DNA of 64,000 bases from Opitutaceae bacterium (GCA_024233285.1 JACKPU010000007.1:86849-150848), one strand, 5' to 3'; counted from the stretch's first letter, positions 34,998-43,724 are shown. Notes: a model not told the origin generated them from the letters alone. A program made the numbers and translations.

Positions 34998-35966
34998 ATG
35001 GCCTTCCTCAATTATCACCATCTGCGCTACTTCCGGGCGATTGCCAGTGAACTGAACCTGCGCCGGGCGGCGGAGAAACTGAATCTGTCGCCTCCGGCCC
35101 TGAGCATTCAACTCAAGCAACTGGAGGAAAGTTTGGGGCACGCGCTCTTCGAGCGGGGCAAAGGCGGCCTCAAACTCACCGCGGCGGGGCGGGTGGCATT
35201 GGATTATGCCGAGATCATCGGCCGGCACGGCGAGGAGTTGCTTGATGTGATGAGCCATCGCGCGCCCGGCGCCCGGCGCCAGATTCTGCGGGTGGGGGCG
35301 GTTGCGACCCTGTCACGAAATTTTCAGCTCGAATTCCTCCGGCCGGCGCTGCACCGCAGCAATGTCGAGGTGGTCATTCGCTCCGGGTCCATGCGGCAGC
35401 TGTTGCTCTCGCTCCAATCGCATGAGGTGGATGTCGTCCTGTCGAATCAGGCCGCCCGGCGCGACGCGGGCACGGCGTGGCACGGGCATTTGCTGGCCGA
35501 CCAGGCGGTCGGGTTGGTTGGGGCCCCGGTGTGGGGGCGCAAACGATTGAAATTCCCGGATGATTTTCACGACGTCCCCGTGATCCTGCCGAGTGTCGAG
35601 AGCAGTCTGCGCACGGCATTTGATCAGATCGTTTCGGCGGCCAAGGTGCAGCCCCGCGTGCTGGCGGAAGTGGATGACATGGCGATGATGCGTTTGCTTG
35701 CCCGCGAGGGCGAAGGGCTCGCGCTGGTGCCTCCGGTGGTGGTCCGGGATGAAATCCGGCAAAAGGAGCTGATCAAAACCCACGACATTCCCGGCATCCA
35801 CGAGACCTTCTACGCCATCACACCGACCCGCAAATTCCCCAATCCGTTGGTGGCGGAACTGGTGCACACCATGATGAAAGCCGGCGGTATTGCTCAAGCG
35901 CGGCCGCGGGGGAAAAGCAAAACGGCCGCCGTGCAGGGCAGCATCACCAAGCCGCACAAGGCGTAA
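34998..35966 (+). CDS. LysR-family transcriptional regulator of the dab operon
   Basis: LysR-type regulator of 322 residues, with an N-terminal winged helix-turn-helix (HLRYFRAIASELNLRRAAEK, LNLSPPALSIQLKQLEESLG, LFERGKGGLKLTAAG) and a C-terminal effector domain similar to NhaR-type members. It is divergently transcribed from dabB with a 75-base intergenic region, the classic arrangement for a LysR protein controlling its neighbour. Control of inorganic-carbon uptake is therefore inferred. Its last 73 bases overlap the 3' end of the convergent MFS gene. Confidence 0.9.
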   Translation: MAFLNYHHLRYFRAIASELNLRRAAEKLNLSPPALSIQLKQLEESLGHALFERGKGGLKLTAAGRVALDYAEIIGRHGEELLDVMSHRAPGARRQILRVGAVATLSRNFQLEFLRPALHRSNVEVVIRSGSMRQLLLSLQSHEVDVVLSNQAARRDAGTAWHGHLLADQAVGLVGAPVWGRKRLKFPDDFHDVPVILPSVESSLRTAFDQIVSAAKVQPRVLAEVDDMAMMRLLAREGEGLALVPPVVVRDEIRQKELIKTHDIPGIHETFYAITPTRKFPNPLVAELVHTMMKAGGIAQARPRGKSKTAAVQGSITKPHKA

Positions 35967-37168
35967 AACAAATGATAGCCGCCCAAGGCCGCGGGGCCCC
36001 ATTGCCAGTCGATTCTGGCGAGGGCGCCGAGCATGGGCACGGCGATGACACCGCCGATCGCGTAGGCCCCCAGGCTGATCAGATTATACAGGGCGAAATA
36101 GGCCGGCCGCGCGCCCTCCGCCGGCACCGTCGTATAAAGTGAGGCCGGTGCCGCCACCCCGTAAATGCCGTCGGCAATCGCGACAAAGGCCCAGCCCAGG
36201 ATGATCGGCCAGACCCGATCGGCCGACGCAAAGGGGAAGCACAGAAAGAAGGCCGCGTAGATTGGTCCCGCCAGCCAGAGCAGGCGCCGCGGACCGACGT
36301 GATCGCACAGCCGTCCAAACCACGGCGTGAGCAGTAATTTAACCAGCAGATAGCCCACACCCATTGTGGCGATGAGCCACGGCCGCATGTGCAGCACCTC
36401 AAGATTGAACACCTGATAATAGGCCACGGCGAAAAAGAAGGGCAGGGTGAAGATCAAGGTGCCGAGGAGGAGCTTGATGAATCGCCGGTTGCGCCAGACG
36501 GCGCGCCAATCGGAGAGCCGGTAGGCCACCGGCGCGAGTTGTTCGTGCATCGTGACCCGTTGCAGGGAAAGCGCCGCGCCGATGCCGAACGCGGATCCGG
36601 TCACGAGCAACGCGGCCAAGCCCGTCAAATTGCGCGTGCCGACCGCATCCACCGCCAGGCCCACGATTAACGTCGCGGCGATAATCGCGAAACTGGCGAC
36701 GCGAATGCGCCGCCCCAGATAACGTCCGCGCAAACCGCTCGGAATCGTCGTGGCCAGCCAGTCGTCCGCAAAAGGGCGGGTCAGATGCAGACAGGACGCC
36801 GCCAGAAAGACCGCCGCGCACAGCACCAGCGGGCGCCAGGCCGGCGGCAGCAACGGCGCCGAGAGGATGGCGAGCAGCACGAGCGCCGGTTCGGTGATCG
36901 CGAGCCACAGGATGAAGCGCTTGCGCCGGCGCACGCGATTGGCCAGCGGCAGGCACAGCAATTGGGCGATGCAGGCCACGCTGAGCACGGCGCTGAAATA
37001 GCCCATCGCATTGCGCGGCACCCCGACGGCCAGTGCATAGGCCACGAACACCATGGTCGTGCCGCCGCAGATGGTTTCGAACACCCCGCGCAGGCTGACG
37101 TTCCAATTGAACCAGACGAGGGAGGAACGGGTTTCGTGTTTGGTCAGGGAGCGGACCGGGTGGGGCAT
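35894..37168 (-). CDS. MFS transporter
   Basis: Major-facilitator protein of 424 residues with about 12 hydrophobic helices (FVAYALAVGVPRNAMGYFSA, VLLAILSAPLLPPAWRPLVL, ALLVTGSAFGIGAALSL, ALCGLVMLPCTAAVLLF). The loop between TM2 and TM3 (NRVRRRKRFILW) is the equivalent of MFS motif A. Substrate unknown; nothing in the neighbours identifies it. It follows holB by 45 bases on the same strand and may belong to the tmk-holB transcript. Confidence 0.85.
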   Translation of the reverse strand: MPHPVRSLTKHETRSSLVWFNWNVSLRGVFETICGGTTMVFVAYALAVGVPRNAMGYFSAVLSVACIAQLLCLPLANRVRRRKRFILWLAITEPALVLLAILSAPLLPPAWRPLVLCAAVFLAASCLHLTRPFADDWLATTIPSGLRGRYLGRRIRVASFAIIAATLIVGLAVDAVGTRNLTGLAALLVTGSAFGIGAALSLQRVTMHEQLAPVAYRLSDWRAVWRNRRFIKLLLGTLIFTLPFFFAVAYYQVFNLEVLHMRPWLIATMGVGYLLVKLLLTPWFGRLCDHVGPRRLLWLAGPIYAAFFLCFPFASADRVWPIILGWAFVAIADGIYGVAAPASLYTTVPAEGARPAYFALYNLISLGAYAIGGVIAVPMLGALARIDWQWGPAALGGYHLFYALCGLVMLPCTAAVLLFPRGRA

Positions 37169-37213
37169 AAACTGCGCGGGCGGCGCATGGCGGGATTCGG
37201 GAATCGGTTTGGC

Positions 37214-38170
37214 TCAGCGCCTGGCCCAGAGCCGCAGCGAGCTGAGCAGGAAATTCTCGAGCGCGGCCGCCTGGTTCAGGTTCAACCGCAGCAGGCCGAC
37301 GTTGTGCTCCAACGCCGCGATCGCCGCCGGGTGGGCCGTGCGGGCCGCTTCATCGCCGGCGCGCAACCGCGGCACGGCGAAGGCCCGTGTGGCGTGTTCG
37401 AGATCGGCGAAAAGCCCCTGGCGGATGCCATTGGCCAGTCCGGTTTCAATCGCGACCTGTTCGTCGCTTTCGAGATCGGGCGGCAGCTTTTCCTTTTCAA
37501 GCTTCCATGCCTCCGAAGTCGCCGCATCGAGAATCGCATCGAAGCGGGCCACCAGGCTGTAGAGGGTGAAAATGTGATCGGCGACTTCGCGCTTGCCGGA
37601 CACGCCTTCCACCAGCCGTCCCAACCAATCCTGATAATCCGCCAGCCAGGCCGGAAACCCGGCGTGTTCGATGGTCACGCCCGTGGCCGGAAAGCGAAAC
37701 AGCAGCACGCGGCTGCGAATCGTCGGCAGCAAGGCGTAAGGCCGGGTGGTCAAGAGCAGCAGCGTGGTATTCGCCGGCGGCTCCTCCAGCGTCTTGAGAA
37801 AGATGTTCGCGGCCGGCAGGTTCATGCGGTCGCATTCGTGCACGATGGCGACCTTGCGTGGCGCCACGTTGGCCGAAACCTGCACCTTGCCGATCAGGTC
37901 GCGGGTGTTTTCGGCGGTGATCATGCGCGCCTTGCCGGTCGGACGCAGGGCAAAGCAATCCGGATGCTGGTCCGGCGCAAAGTGCGCGGACGATTCCGCG
38001 GTGTTCAACAGCCGGTCCGCGATCGCCTGGGCCACTTGCGTGAGCGTGGAGAGATCCCCGCCGTGGAGCAGGACGCTGTGCGACAGCCGCTGCCGCTCGA
38101 TGGCGGCTTCAATCACTGAAACGGTCGGGGTGCCGACCAAGGCCGAGGGCCATGCGACGCGTTCGGCCAT
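37214..38170 (-). CDS. holB: DNA polymerase III delta' subunit
   Basis: Clamp-loader subunit of the replicative polymerase, 318 residues from the ATG at 38170, which lies two bases after the tmk stop. Recognisable elements are LVGTPTVSVIEAAIERQRLS followed by HSVLLHGG at the start, and the sensor/ATPase-core segment KVAIVHECDRMNLPAANIFL followed by KTLEEPPANTTLLLLT and LPTIRSRV, which is strongly conserved in delta'/tau. A true Walker A is absent, as normal for delta'. The C-terminal third is divergent. The tmk-holB pairing is common in bacteria and supports the call. Confidence 0.88.
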   Translation of the reverse strand: MAERVAWPSALVGTPTVSVIEAAIERQRLSHSVLLHGGDLSTLTQVAQAIADRLLNTAESSAHFAPDQHPDCFALRPTGKARMITAENTRDLIGKVQVSANVAPRKVAIVHECDRMNLPAANIFLKTLEEPPANTTLLLLTTRPYALLPTIRSRVLLFRFPATGVTIEHAGFPAWLADYQDWLGRLVEGVSGKREVADHIFTLYSLVARFDAILDAATSEAWKLEKEKLPPDLESDEQVAIETGLANGIRQGLFADLEHATRAFAVPRLRAGDEAARTAHPAAIAALEHNVGLLRLNLNQAAALENFLLSSLRLWARR

Positions 38171-38172
38171 GG

Positions 38173-38823
38173 TTACAAGCCCAGGCGCAACTGCACGTGC
38201 TCCCAGATGGCCTTGGCGACCTGCGCAATCGGCTTGGTGCCGTCCACCAGAATCACGCGGTCGGTCATGTTTTTCGCCAGCAGCAGGTAGCCTTCGCGCA
38301 CCTTGTTGTAGAAATCGATGTTCTCGCGCTCCATGCGATCCGGCAGGTCGGTCACACGCTGCTTGAGCCGGGCGATGCTGACCTCCGTCGGCACGTCGAT
38401 GATGACCGTGATGTCCGGCATGACATTGCCGACGGCGAAACGATTGATCTGGGCCACGGGATCGGCCGCAAGGTTGCGCGCGATGCCTTGATAAACCGTC
38501 GAGGAATCCAGGTAGCGATCGCTGAGCACGAACTTGCCGGCAATCAACGCCGGGACGATGACCTCGCGCACGACCTGGGCGCGGGCGGCGGTGAACAACA
38601 GCAGCTCCGTCTCGGGACACATCTCGTCGCCCTTGGAATTGTGCACGATGATGTTGCGGATCTGCTCACCGATTTCGGTGCCGCCGGGTTCGCGGGTGGT
38701 GATGACTTCCTTGCCGAGTTTTTGCAGATGGGCGGCCAGCAGGGAGATTTGGGTCGATTTGCCGCTGCCTTCGGAACCTTCAAACGAGATGAGCCGACCG
38801 GCGGGTTTTGATTTCAGAGGCAT
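38173..38823 (-). CDS. tmk: Thymidylate kinase
   Basis: Phosphorylates dTMP to dTDP in dTTP synthesis. It has 216 residues with the P-loop FEGSEGSGKSTQISLLAAHL, the dTMP-binding DR-Y/E motif (REPGGTEIGEQIR, SDRYLDSSTVYQGIAR) and the LID region (RVTDLPDRMERENIDFY). All catalytic motifs are intact. It is 18 bases downstream of the pfkB-type gene and 2 bases upstream of holB. Confidence 0.95.
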   Translation of the reverse strand: MPLKSKPAGRLISFEGSEGSGKSTQISLLAAHLQKLGKEVITTREPGGTEIGEQIRNIIVHNSKGDEMCPETELLLFTAARAQVVREVIVPALIAGKFVLSDRYLDSSTVYQGIARNLAADPVAQINRFAVGNVMPDITVIIDVPTEVSIARLKQRVTDLPDRMERENIDFYNKVREGYLLLAKNMTDRVILVDGTKPIAQVAKAIWEHVQLRLGL

Positions 38824-38841
38824 GGGAGAAAGATGGTTGAA

Positions 38842-39954
38842 TCAGCGCCAGTTGGCGAGGAAGGTTTCGAGATCGCCGATCGACGGGCTCTGGCCCGTGC
38901 GGACGTAATGACCACTCGTGCACACGCCGACGCCGAGGCAGGATTCCGGGGAAAGCCCCATGATCTGGCCGGCGGAGAACCCGGCGTTGAAATGATCGCC
39001 CGCGCCGGTGGTGATCAACGGCTTGGCCACATACGGTCCCGGCACCCAATGCGTGCCGTCGCGGTTGGCACAAGCGGCGGATTCCTTGGGATGCACCACG
39101 ACCGTGGTCAAATCCAGCCGTTCGCGAATTTTGGCCGCCATGTTGCGCAAGCCGCTTTCGGTTTCCGTTTCGGTGCCGAAACCGAGCACGGAGAAAACCT
39201 GCTGCGCTTCCTTCAAATTCAGGCCGAGCGTGACCGCGCCGAATTGCTCGAACTTGCCGATGGTTTCGAGCGCGTAGACCAGATCGGAGCGCGAGCGCTT
39301 TTCGGGATCAGCCAGGTCAAAGAAGAACACGCGACCGGGTTTGACCGGGATCTGCGGAAGCACCCGCGTGACCAGATCGGTGAAGACCGCCGTCATGTTC
39401 GGAATCATCGTCCAGTTCACGAGGGCGATGAGGTCGGCCTTGGCCAGGGCCTGTTTGTAACCGTCCGCCGTCAGCACGGCATCGATTTGATCGGGCGTGA
39501 TTTCGTCGAGGCTCCGCATCATGCCGAGCATGAGCTTGCCGTCCGTGAACTCGACCGCGGTGGTGGCCGCCGGATCGCAGAGGCTGAACACTTCGGAGCG
39601 TTCCGCCATGTCGGCGAAGACCGGATTCAAATTCGGCCGGCCGAGCGCGCCGACGTAGGTCAGACCCGCGCCTTGGGCGAGCAGGGCGTTCGCCATGATC
39701 GGCCCGTTGCCGCCCAGCTTGTCCATCCGCGGATAAAATTCGAGGTTGGTGCTCTTGCCGGCGGCGGCGAGGATGCGCTGGCCAAACTCCGCGATCGTGC
39801 CGATCGGGGTGAAGTTCTCGCCTTGGCCGGCCCGCAGGGCCACCGGGGTCACAATCGTGTCCACGAAGCCGTCGAAGCCCACGAGCGAGTGCTTGGCGGC
39901 GAGTTTGGCGCGGTTGGCGCGGAGTTCCTGAAGAGTGCGGGTTTTGAAATCCAT
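38842..39954 (-). CDS. PfkB-family carbohydrate kinase
   Basis: Ribokinase-fold sugar or nucleoside kinase of 370 residues. It has the N-terminal substrate region SLVGFDGFVDTIV, the first PfkB signature (DKLGGNGPIMANALLAQGAG) and the C-terminal catalytic signature PLITTGAGDHFNAGFSAGQI with the GAGD anion hole and catalytic aspartate. The HF in GAGDHF replaces the more common AF. Substrate cannot be read from sequence. It is divergent from exbB and first of the pfkB-tmk-holB-MFS run. Confidence 0.9.
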   Translation of the reverse strand: MDFKTRTLQELRANRAKLAAKHSLVGFDGFVDTIVTPVALRAGQGENFTPIGTIAEFGQRILAAAGKSTNLEFYPRMDKLGGNGPIMANALLAQGAGLTYVGALGRPNLNPVFADMAERSEVFSLCDPAATTAVEFTDGKLMLGMMRSLDEITPDQIDAVLTADGYKQALAKADLIALVNWTMIPNMTAVFTDLVTRVLPQIPVKPGRVFFFDLADPEKRSRSDLVYALETIGKFEQFGAVTLGLNLKEAQQVFSVLGFGTETETESGLRNMAAKIRERLDLTTVVVHPKESAACANRDGTHWVPGPYVAKPLITTGAGDHFNAGFSAGQIMGLSPESCLGVGVCTSGHYVRTGQSPSIGDLETFLANWR

Positions 39955-40034
39955 GACGTGGAGCCAAGGAGGGAAAATTTCGTTGCGCGCCGTCGCAAAC
40001 AGATTCGCGCGTCACTTGCCGGGATTTCCGTTGA

Positions 40035-40775
40035 ATGAAACCGCCAAAGCCGCCAACTGTCATTTCCGCAATGCCCGCTGCTTTTCTGCCCACGTCCCCG
40101 GTCTTGGGGATGAACATCATCCACATTTTCACGACGAGTGATACGGTCGGACAAATCATCGTCGTTGGTCTCGCGCTTTTCAGCCTCCTCGCGTGGACCG
40201 TCATGCTGGGGAAGCATTTCGAGCTGAAACGGCTGCGCTTTCTCAACCACAGCTTCGAGCTGCGGCTGCGCGATGAGCGTTCGCTGCTCGATCTGCCGGA
40301 GTCGTTCCGCCAGCGCCGTTCGATTCCGTATGCCGATCTGTTCGCCGACGCGGTGGAGAGCTACTGGCGCGCCGCCGCCATCGGCAAAGAGAAGGGGCGC
40401 GACAGCACGCGTGCCCGCTTGGAACACGCTGAAAACGCCCTGCAACGCGCCTTGGCGCGGCAATCGCTCCGTTACGAATCGAGCATGATCTTTCTCGCGA
40501 CCATCGTGTCGGGCGCGCCGTTCCTTGGTCTGCTCGGCACCGTCTGGGGTGTGATGGCGGCATTCAGTGCGATTTCCGTGCAGCAATCCGCCAGCATTCA
40601 AAGCATCGCGCCGGGCGTGGCCTCGGCATTGTTGACGACGGTCGCGGGTCTTGTCGTCGCGATTCCGTCCATGTTCGGCTACAATTTTCTGCTCGCGAGC
40701 ACGCGCCGCCTGATCACCGAACTGGAAAACTACGCGAGCTCGCTCGCCGACCGCATCGAGCTGGAGAGCGAGTAG
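40035..40775 (+). CDS. exbB: MotA/TolQ/ExbB proton channel protein
   Basis: Inner-membrane proton-channel subunit that energises TonB. It has three hydrophobic segments (IIVVGLALFSLLAWTVMLGK; FLATIVSGAPFLGLLGTVWG; SALLTTVAGLVVAIPSM) with the conserved GLLGTVWGVM and LLTTVAGLVVAIP signatures, and a cytoplasmic loop between TM1 and TM2. Three in-frame ATGs (40035, 40071, 40110) precede TM1; the first gives 246 residues, and none has a strong ribosome-binding site. Its natural partner exbD is separated from it by the inserted four-helix-bundle cassette. Confidence 0.9.
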   Translation: MKPPKPPTVISAMPAAFLPTSPVLGMNIIHIFTTSDTVGQIIVVGLALFSLLAWTVMLGKHFELKRLRFLNHSFELRLRDERSLLDLPESFRQRRSIPYADLFADAVESYWRAAAIGKEKGRDSTRARLEHAENALQRALARQSLRYESSMIFLATIVSGAPFLGLLGTVWGVMAAFSAISVQQSASIQSIAPGVASALLTTVAGLVVAIPSMFGYNFLLASTRRLITELENYASSLADRIELESE

Positions 40776-40806
40776 TTTCGCTCTCCATAGCTTATTGAGT
40801 ATTGGC

Positions 40807-41216
40807 TAATGGTTATTGCCCAAGACAGTCCAAACAAACTGACACCGGCCATGCTGGAAGATCGGCTGGTGGAGTTTGCTGTGCGCTTGATCGCAGTGGC
40901 AAAACACCTCGAACGCGATACGGCAGGACGAACAATCTCCGCCCAATTGGTGCGCGCCGGCACTTCGCCCGCCGCGAATTATGCCGAGTCCCGCTCCGCG
41001 GAGAGCCGGGCCGATTTCGCGCATAAACTGCGCATCGTCATCAAAGAACTGAATGAAACCGCCGTGTGGCTTAGAATTGTCGAGAAATCCAAACTGGCGA
41101 CACATGCACAGTTGCGCGGTGTCCAATCCGAGTGTGACGAACTAAGACGCATCATCGGCGCTTCCCTGCGAACCACCAAAAGCCGGGCGACTTCGGCCAA
41201 TAACCAATAACCATTA
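40807..41216 (+). mobile_element. Putative IVS-type cassette inserted between exbB and exbD
   Basis: A 12-base perfect inverted repeat (TAATGGTTATTG at 40807-40818, CAATAACCATTA at 41205-41216) brackets one gene. The gene's start codon lies in the left arm and its stop codon in the right arm. More related AACCAAT motifs extend on the right (to ~41230). The unit interrupts an otherwise standard exbB-exbD-tonB operon. Genes of this family are known from 23S rRNA intervening sequences and as scattered intergenic cassettes; no transposase is encoded. Confidence 0.55.
40809..41210 (+). CDS. Four-helix-bundle protein (23S rRNA intervening-sequence type)
   Basis: A 133-residue helical protein of the family seen in 23S rRNA intervening sequences (TIGR02436/S23-type). 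Signatures are RLVEFAVRLIAVAKHLERDT, the ISAQLVRAGTSPAANYAES turn, and the third helix FAHKLRIVIKELNETAVWLR. Family members form pentameric bundles; their cellular role is unknown, though nucleic-acid binding has been suggested. It is placed between exbB and exbD, where it has no obvious functional reason to be. Its ends lie within inverted repeats, which argues for acquisition as a cassette. Confidence 0.88.
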   Translation: MVIAQDSPNKLTPAMLEDRLVEFAVRLIAVAKHLERDTAGRTISAQLVRAGTSPAANYAESRSAESRADFAHKLRIVIKELNETAVWLRIVEKSKLATHAQLRGVQSECDELRRIIGASLRTTKSRATSANNQ

Positions 41217-41234
41217 AGCAGTAACCAATTTCTC

Positions 41235-41663
41235 ATGGCTCGCACCTTCAGACGACAGCGCCAGACGGCTCCGATTTCGGAGCTTAATGTGACGAACCTG
41301 ATCGATCTCGGGTTCACGCTGCTAATCATCTTCATGATCGCCACACCGCTCATCAATCAGGAGCAGGCGATCAAAATTGACCTGCCCAGCGAGAGCAAAC
41401 GCGCGCAGGAACCGCAGGACAAGGACCAGCGGTTTCAAACCATCAGCATCAATCGCGAGGGACAGCATTTTTGGGGCGATCGCCCGATCTCGGTCAATGA
41501 GCTGCCGGCTTTGTTGGCGAACGAAGCCCGGCAACCGAAGCCGGCCGTCATCCGCATTCGCGCGGATTGGAGTCTGCAATACCAGAAGGTGGTTTCGCTG
41601 ATGGACGAGCTGAAGAAACACAATCTCTCCAAAATCTCCTTCGACACCCAGACCGCGGACTAA
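41235..41663 (+). CDS. exbD: ExbD/TolR biopolymer transport protein
   Basis: A 142-residue inner-membrane protein with a short basic N terminus, one helix (NLIDLGFTLLIIFMIATPL) containing the essential membrane aspartate (NLID), and a periplasmic domain with the ISINREGQHFWGDRPI and PAVIRIRADWSLQYQKVVSL segments typical of ExbD/TolR. With ExbB it forms the proton-driven motor for TonB. It is followed by the TonB gene after 2 bases. Confidence 0.92.
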   Translation: MARTFRRQRQTAPISELNVTNLIDLGFTLLIIFMIATPLINQEQAIKIDLPSESKRAQEPQDKDQRFQTISINREGQHFWGDRPISVNELPALLANEARQPKPAVIRIRADWSLQYQKVVSLMDELKKHNLSKISFDTQTAD

Positions 41664-41665
41664 GC

Positions 41666-42496
41666 ATGGAGGCGAACCGATCAGGCGCGTTTTTCCTTTC
41701 GCTGACGTTACACGCCTTGGTGGTGGCGCTGATCTTCCTGTTCACTTACGTCCTGCATCAGCAGATCGAGGAGACGCCCAAGATTTTTGAACTCGTGGCC
41801 GGTGAGGGCGACAACTACGCCGCGACCGAGGCCCCGGCCGCCATCGCCAGCGATCCGGTGCAATTCAACCTGCCGAAGGTCGAGCGGCCGCCGCGCCCCG
41901 AGCCGACGCCGATTCAGCCGGCGCCAGAGCCTGAGCCGGTGATTCAGACCGCGCCGGAACCTCCCAAGCCCACACCGCGCAAGGTCGAGACCAAGCCCGC
42001 CCCCAAGCCGACTCCGCCAAAACCCGAACCCAAGGTCGAACCGCCGAAAAAGATGACCAAGGCGGAGTTCGACAAACTGCACGCCAATCAGAAAAACCCG
42101 ACCGCGGTCAGCCAGCCACGCGCGGTGACGCCGAAAAAGATCAACATCGCCGGCATTACCGGCGGATCGGTCAACGCCACGACCGGCGCAGGTGGCAAGG
42201 CGCTGACCCGGGCGGAAAGCGACGCGCTCGACGCCTACATTGCGCTCCTGTTGCAACGCCTGCGCGCCGCGCACATCAAACCGGCCGGGCTGAGTGATTT
42301 GCTGCAGGCCAAAGTGCGCTTCAACATCGCGGCCAACGGCGCGCTTTCCAATGTTCGCATCATCACCTCGTCCGGCAGCCGCGAGTTTGATCAGTCCGTC
42401 CTGGAGGCTTTTGCCAGGGTCCGTTCCATCGGGGCCACACCCAATGGGAAAGGGGATGTGTGGGAGGTGACATTCAAGATGCGCGAAGATGGTTGA
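41666..42496 (+). CDS. tonB: TonB-like energy transducer
   Basis: A 276-residue protein with an N-terminal membrane anchor (FFLSLTLHALVVALIFLFTY, including the H seen in the SxxxH motif of TonB/TolA). A long Pro/Lys/Glu-rich spacer (about 75-140; PEPTPIQPAPEPEPV and similar) spans the periplasm, and the C-terminal TonB/TolA-like domain (about 180-276) has LLQAKVRFNIAANGALSNVR and REFDQSVLEAFARV. The C-terminal fold pattern is shared by TonB and TolA. With ExbB/ExbD just upstream, TonB or TolA function are both possible; no tolB/pal follows, which favours TonB. Confidence 0.82.
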   Translation: MEANRSGAFFLSLTLHALVVALIFLFTYVLHQQIEETPKIFELVAGEGDNYAATEAPAAIASDPVQFNLPKVERPPRPEPTPIQPAPEPEPVIQTAPEPPKPTPRKVETKPAPKPTPPKPEPKVEPPKKMTKAEFDKLHANQKNPTAVSQPRAVTPKKINIAGITGGSVNATTGAGGKALTRAESDALDAYIALLLQRLRAAHIKPAGLSDLLQAKVRFNIAANGALSNVRIITSSGSREFDQSVLEAFARVRSIGATPNGKGDVWEVTFKMREDG

Positions 42497-42557
42497 GAAA
42501 AAGTCCTTGCCTTCGCGCCGTTTACCCTGATTTTTCTGGCCCCTCGCACATGCGAAC

Positions 42558-42633
42558 GGGCTCTTAGCTCAGTTGGAAGAGCGCCTCAATGGCATTGAGG
42601 AGGTCAGCGGTTCGAACCCGCTAGGGTCCACCA
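42558..42633 (+). tRNA. tRNA-Ala (anticodon GGC)
   Basis: A 76-base cloverleaf. The acceptor pairs GGGCTCT with AGGGTCC and includes the G3:U70 wobble pair that identifies alanine tRNAs. The D arm is GCTC...GAGC, the anticodon stem CCTCA/TGAGG with loop ATGGCAT (GGC at 42591-42593), the T arm contains GGTTCGAACCC-type sequence, and the 3' ACCA is encoded. It is directly followed by a hairpin terminator. Confidence 0.97.
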
Positions 42634-42638
42634 ATTTC

Positions 42639-42667
42639 GCCCGCCGGAAACCCCGGCGGGCTTTATT
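42639..42667 (+). terminator. Rho-independent terminator after tRNA-Ala
   Basis: Perfect 9-base stem GCCCGCCGG / CCGGCGGGC with a 5-base loop, followed by TTTATT. It lies six bases after the tRNA 3' end and before the convergent alcohol dehydrogenase gene. Confidence 0.88.
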
Positions 42668-42685
42668 GTGCCCGGATCATTTGAC

Positions 42686-43711
42686 TTAATCCACTTCGAT
42701 CATGGCCTTGATCACGCCGGTTTCCGGCTTGGTCCATGATTCGAAGCGCGCGGGCACATCCGCCAAGGCCGCGCGATGGGTGATCCACGGGCCGGTGTCG
42801 ATTTTGCCGGCCTCAATCAACTGGATGATCGAGGTGAACTCGCCCGGAAGCGCGTTGCGGCTGGAGAGCACGGTCAGTTCGCGCCGGTGAAAGTGCGGAT
42901 CGTGAAACGCAATGTCCGCCTGCACGAGTCCCACGAAAATCAACCGGCCGCCCGGCGCGGGATAATCAAACGCCGCCTGCATCGACTTCGCGCTGCCGGT
43001 CGCGTCGAAGACCGCCGTCGGCAGATCGCCGTTGGTCAGCGCTTCGAGCCTCGCGGCCACTTCGCCGCTGGTGGCGTCCAGCGTTTCATCGACCCCGATG
43101 CGTTCGCGACAAAACGCGAGTCGGGCCGCACTGATGTCGACCGCGATCACGCGGGCGCCGGCGGCCTTGGCGAACTGCATCACCGCGAGGCCGATCGGAC
43201 CGGCGCCGATCACCGCGACGGATTCGCCCGCCTTGAGCTGCGCCCGGCCCACCGCATGCGCGCCGATGCCGAGGGTCTCGACGAGAGCGAGCTGATCAAA
43301 ACTGAGTTTCGCCGATCGGTGCAGCTTGGCGGCGGGCACGATCAGGTGACTGCGATGACCGCCGTCCGTGTGCACGCCCAGCACCTGCAGCGTGCGGCAA
43401 CAATTGGGTTTGCCGCTGCGGCAGGCGATGCACCGACCGCAGTTCAAATAGGGCTCCACCGCACAGCGATCGCCGATCGCGACATGCGTCACGTTCGCGC
43501 CGACGGCGACGACTTCGACGCCGAGTTCGTGCCCGAGAATGCGCGGGTAGGTGAAAAACGGCTGGCGGCCGGCGTAGGCGTGCAGGTCCGTGCCGCACAC
43601 GCCGACGCGATGTATGCGCACGAGCGCCTGGTCGGCGGCGGGCGAATCCGCCGGCGCGGGAATGTCGAGGGCAACGAGTTTGCCGGGGGTTTCGAGCGAG
43701 AGCGTTAACAT
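42686..43711 (-). CDS. Zinc-dependent alcohol/polyol dehydrogenase (MDR family)
   Basis: Cytosolic NAD(P)-dependent medium-chain dehydrogenase of 341 residues. Catalytic zinc motif: VGVCGTDLHAYAGRQPF plus ILGHELGVEVVAVG. The structural zinc lobe CGRCIACRSGKPNCC is intact. The cofactor fold is VAVIGAGPIGLAVMQFAKAA with the acidic VDIS end, suggesting NAD+. The group includes sorbitol, galactitol, threonine and sugar-acid dehydrogenases. It is the last gene of the sulfatase-mutarotase-AKR-dehydratase operon, so a step late in deoxy-sugar oxidation is likely; the substrate is inferred, not seen. Confidence 0.9.
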   Translation of the reverse strand: MLTLSLETPGKLVALDIPAPADSPAADQALVRIHRVGVCGTDLHAYAGRQPFFTYPRILGHELGVEVVAVGANVTHVAIGDRCAVEPYLNCGRCIACRSGKPNCCRTLQVLGVHTDGGHRSHLIVPAAKLHRSAKLSFDQLALVETLGIGAHAVGRAQLKAGESVAVIGAGPIGLAVMQFAKAAGARVIAVDISAARLAFCRERIGVDETLDATSGEVAARLEALTNGDLPTAVFDATGSAKSMQAAFDYPAPGGRLIFVGLVQADIAFHDPHFHRRELTVLSSRNALPGEFTSIIQLIEAGKIDTGPWITHRAALADVPARFESWTKPETGVIKAMIEVD

Positions 43712-43724
43712 GATGAGATCGAAT

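Noticed and set aside
36785..38119. Long plus-strand open frame of 444 codons
   Set aside because: It is antisense to the MFS and holB genes, is rich in Arg/Gln/His/Gly as expected from a GC-rich complement, and shows no domain.
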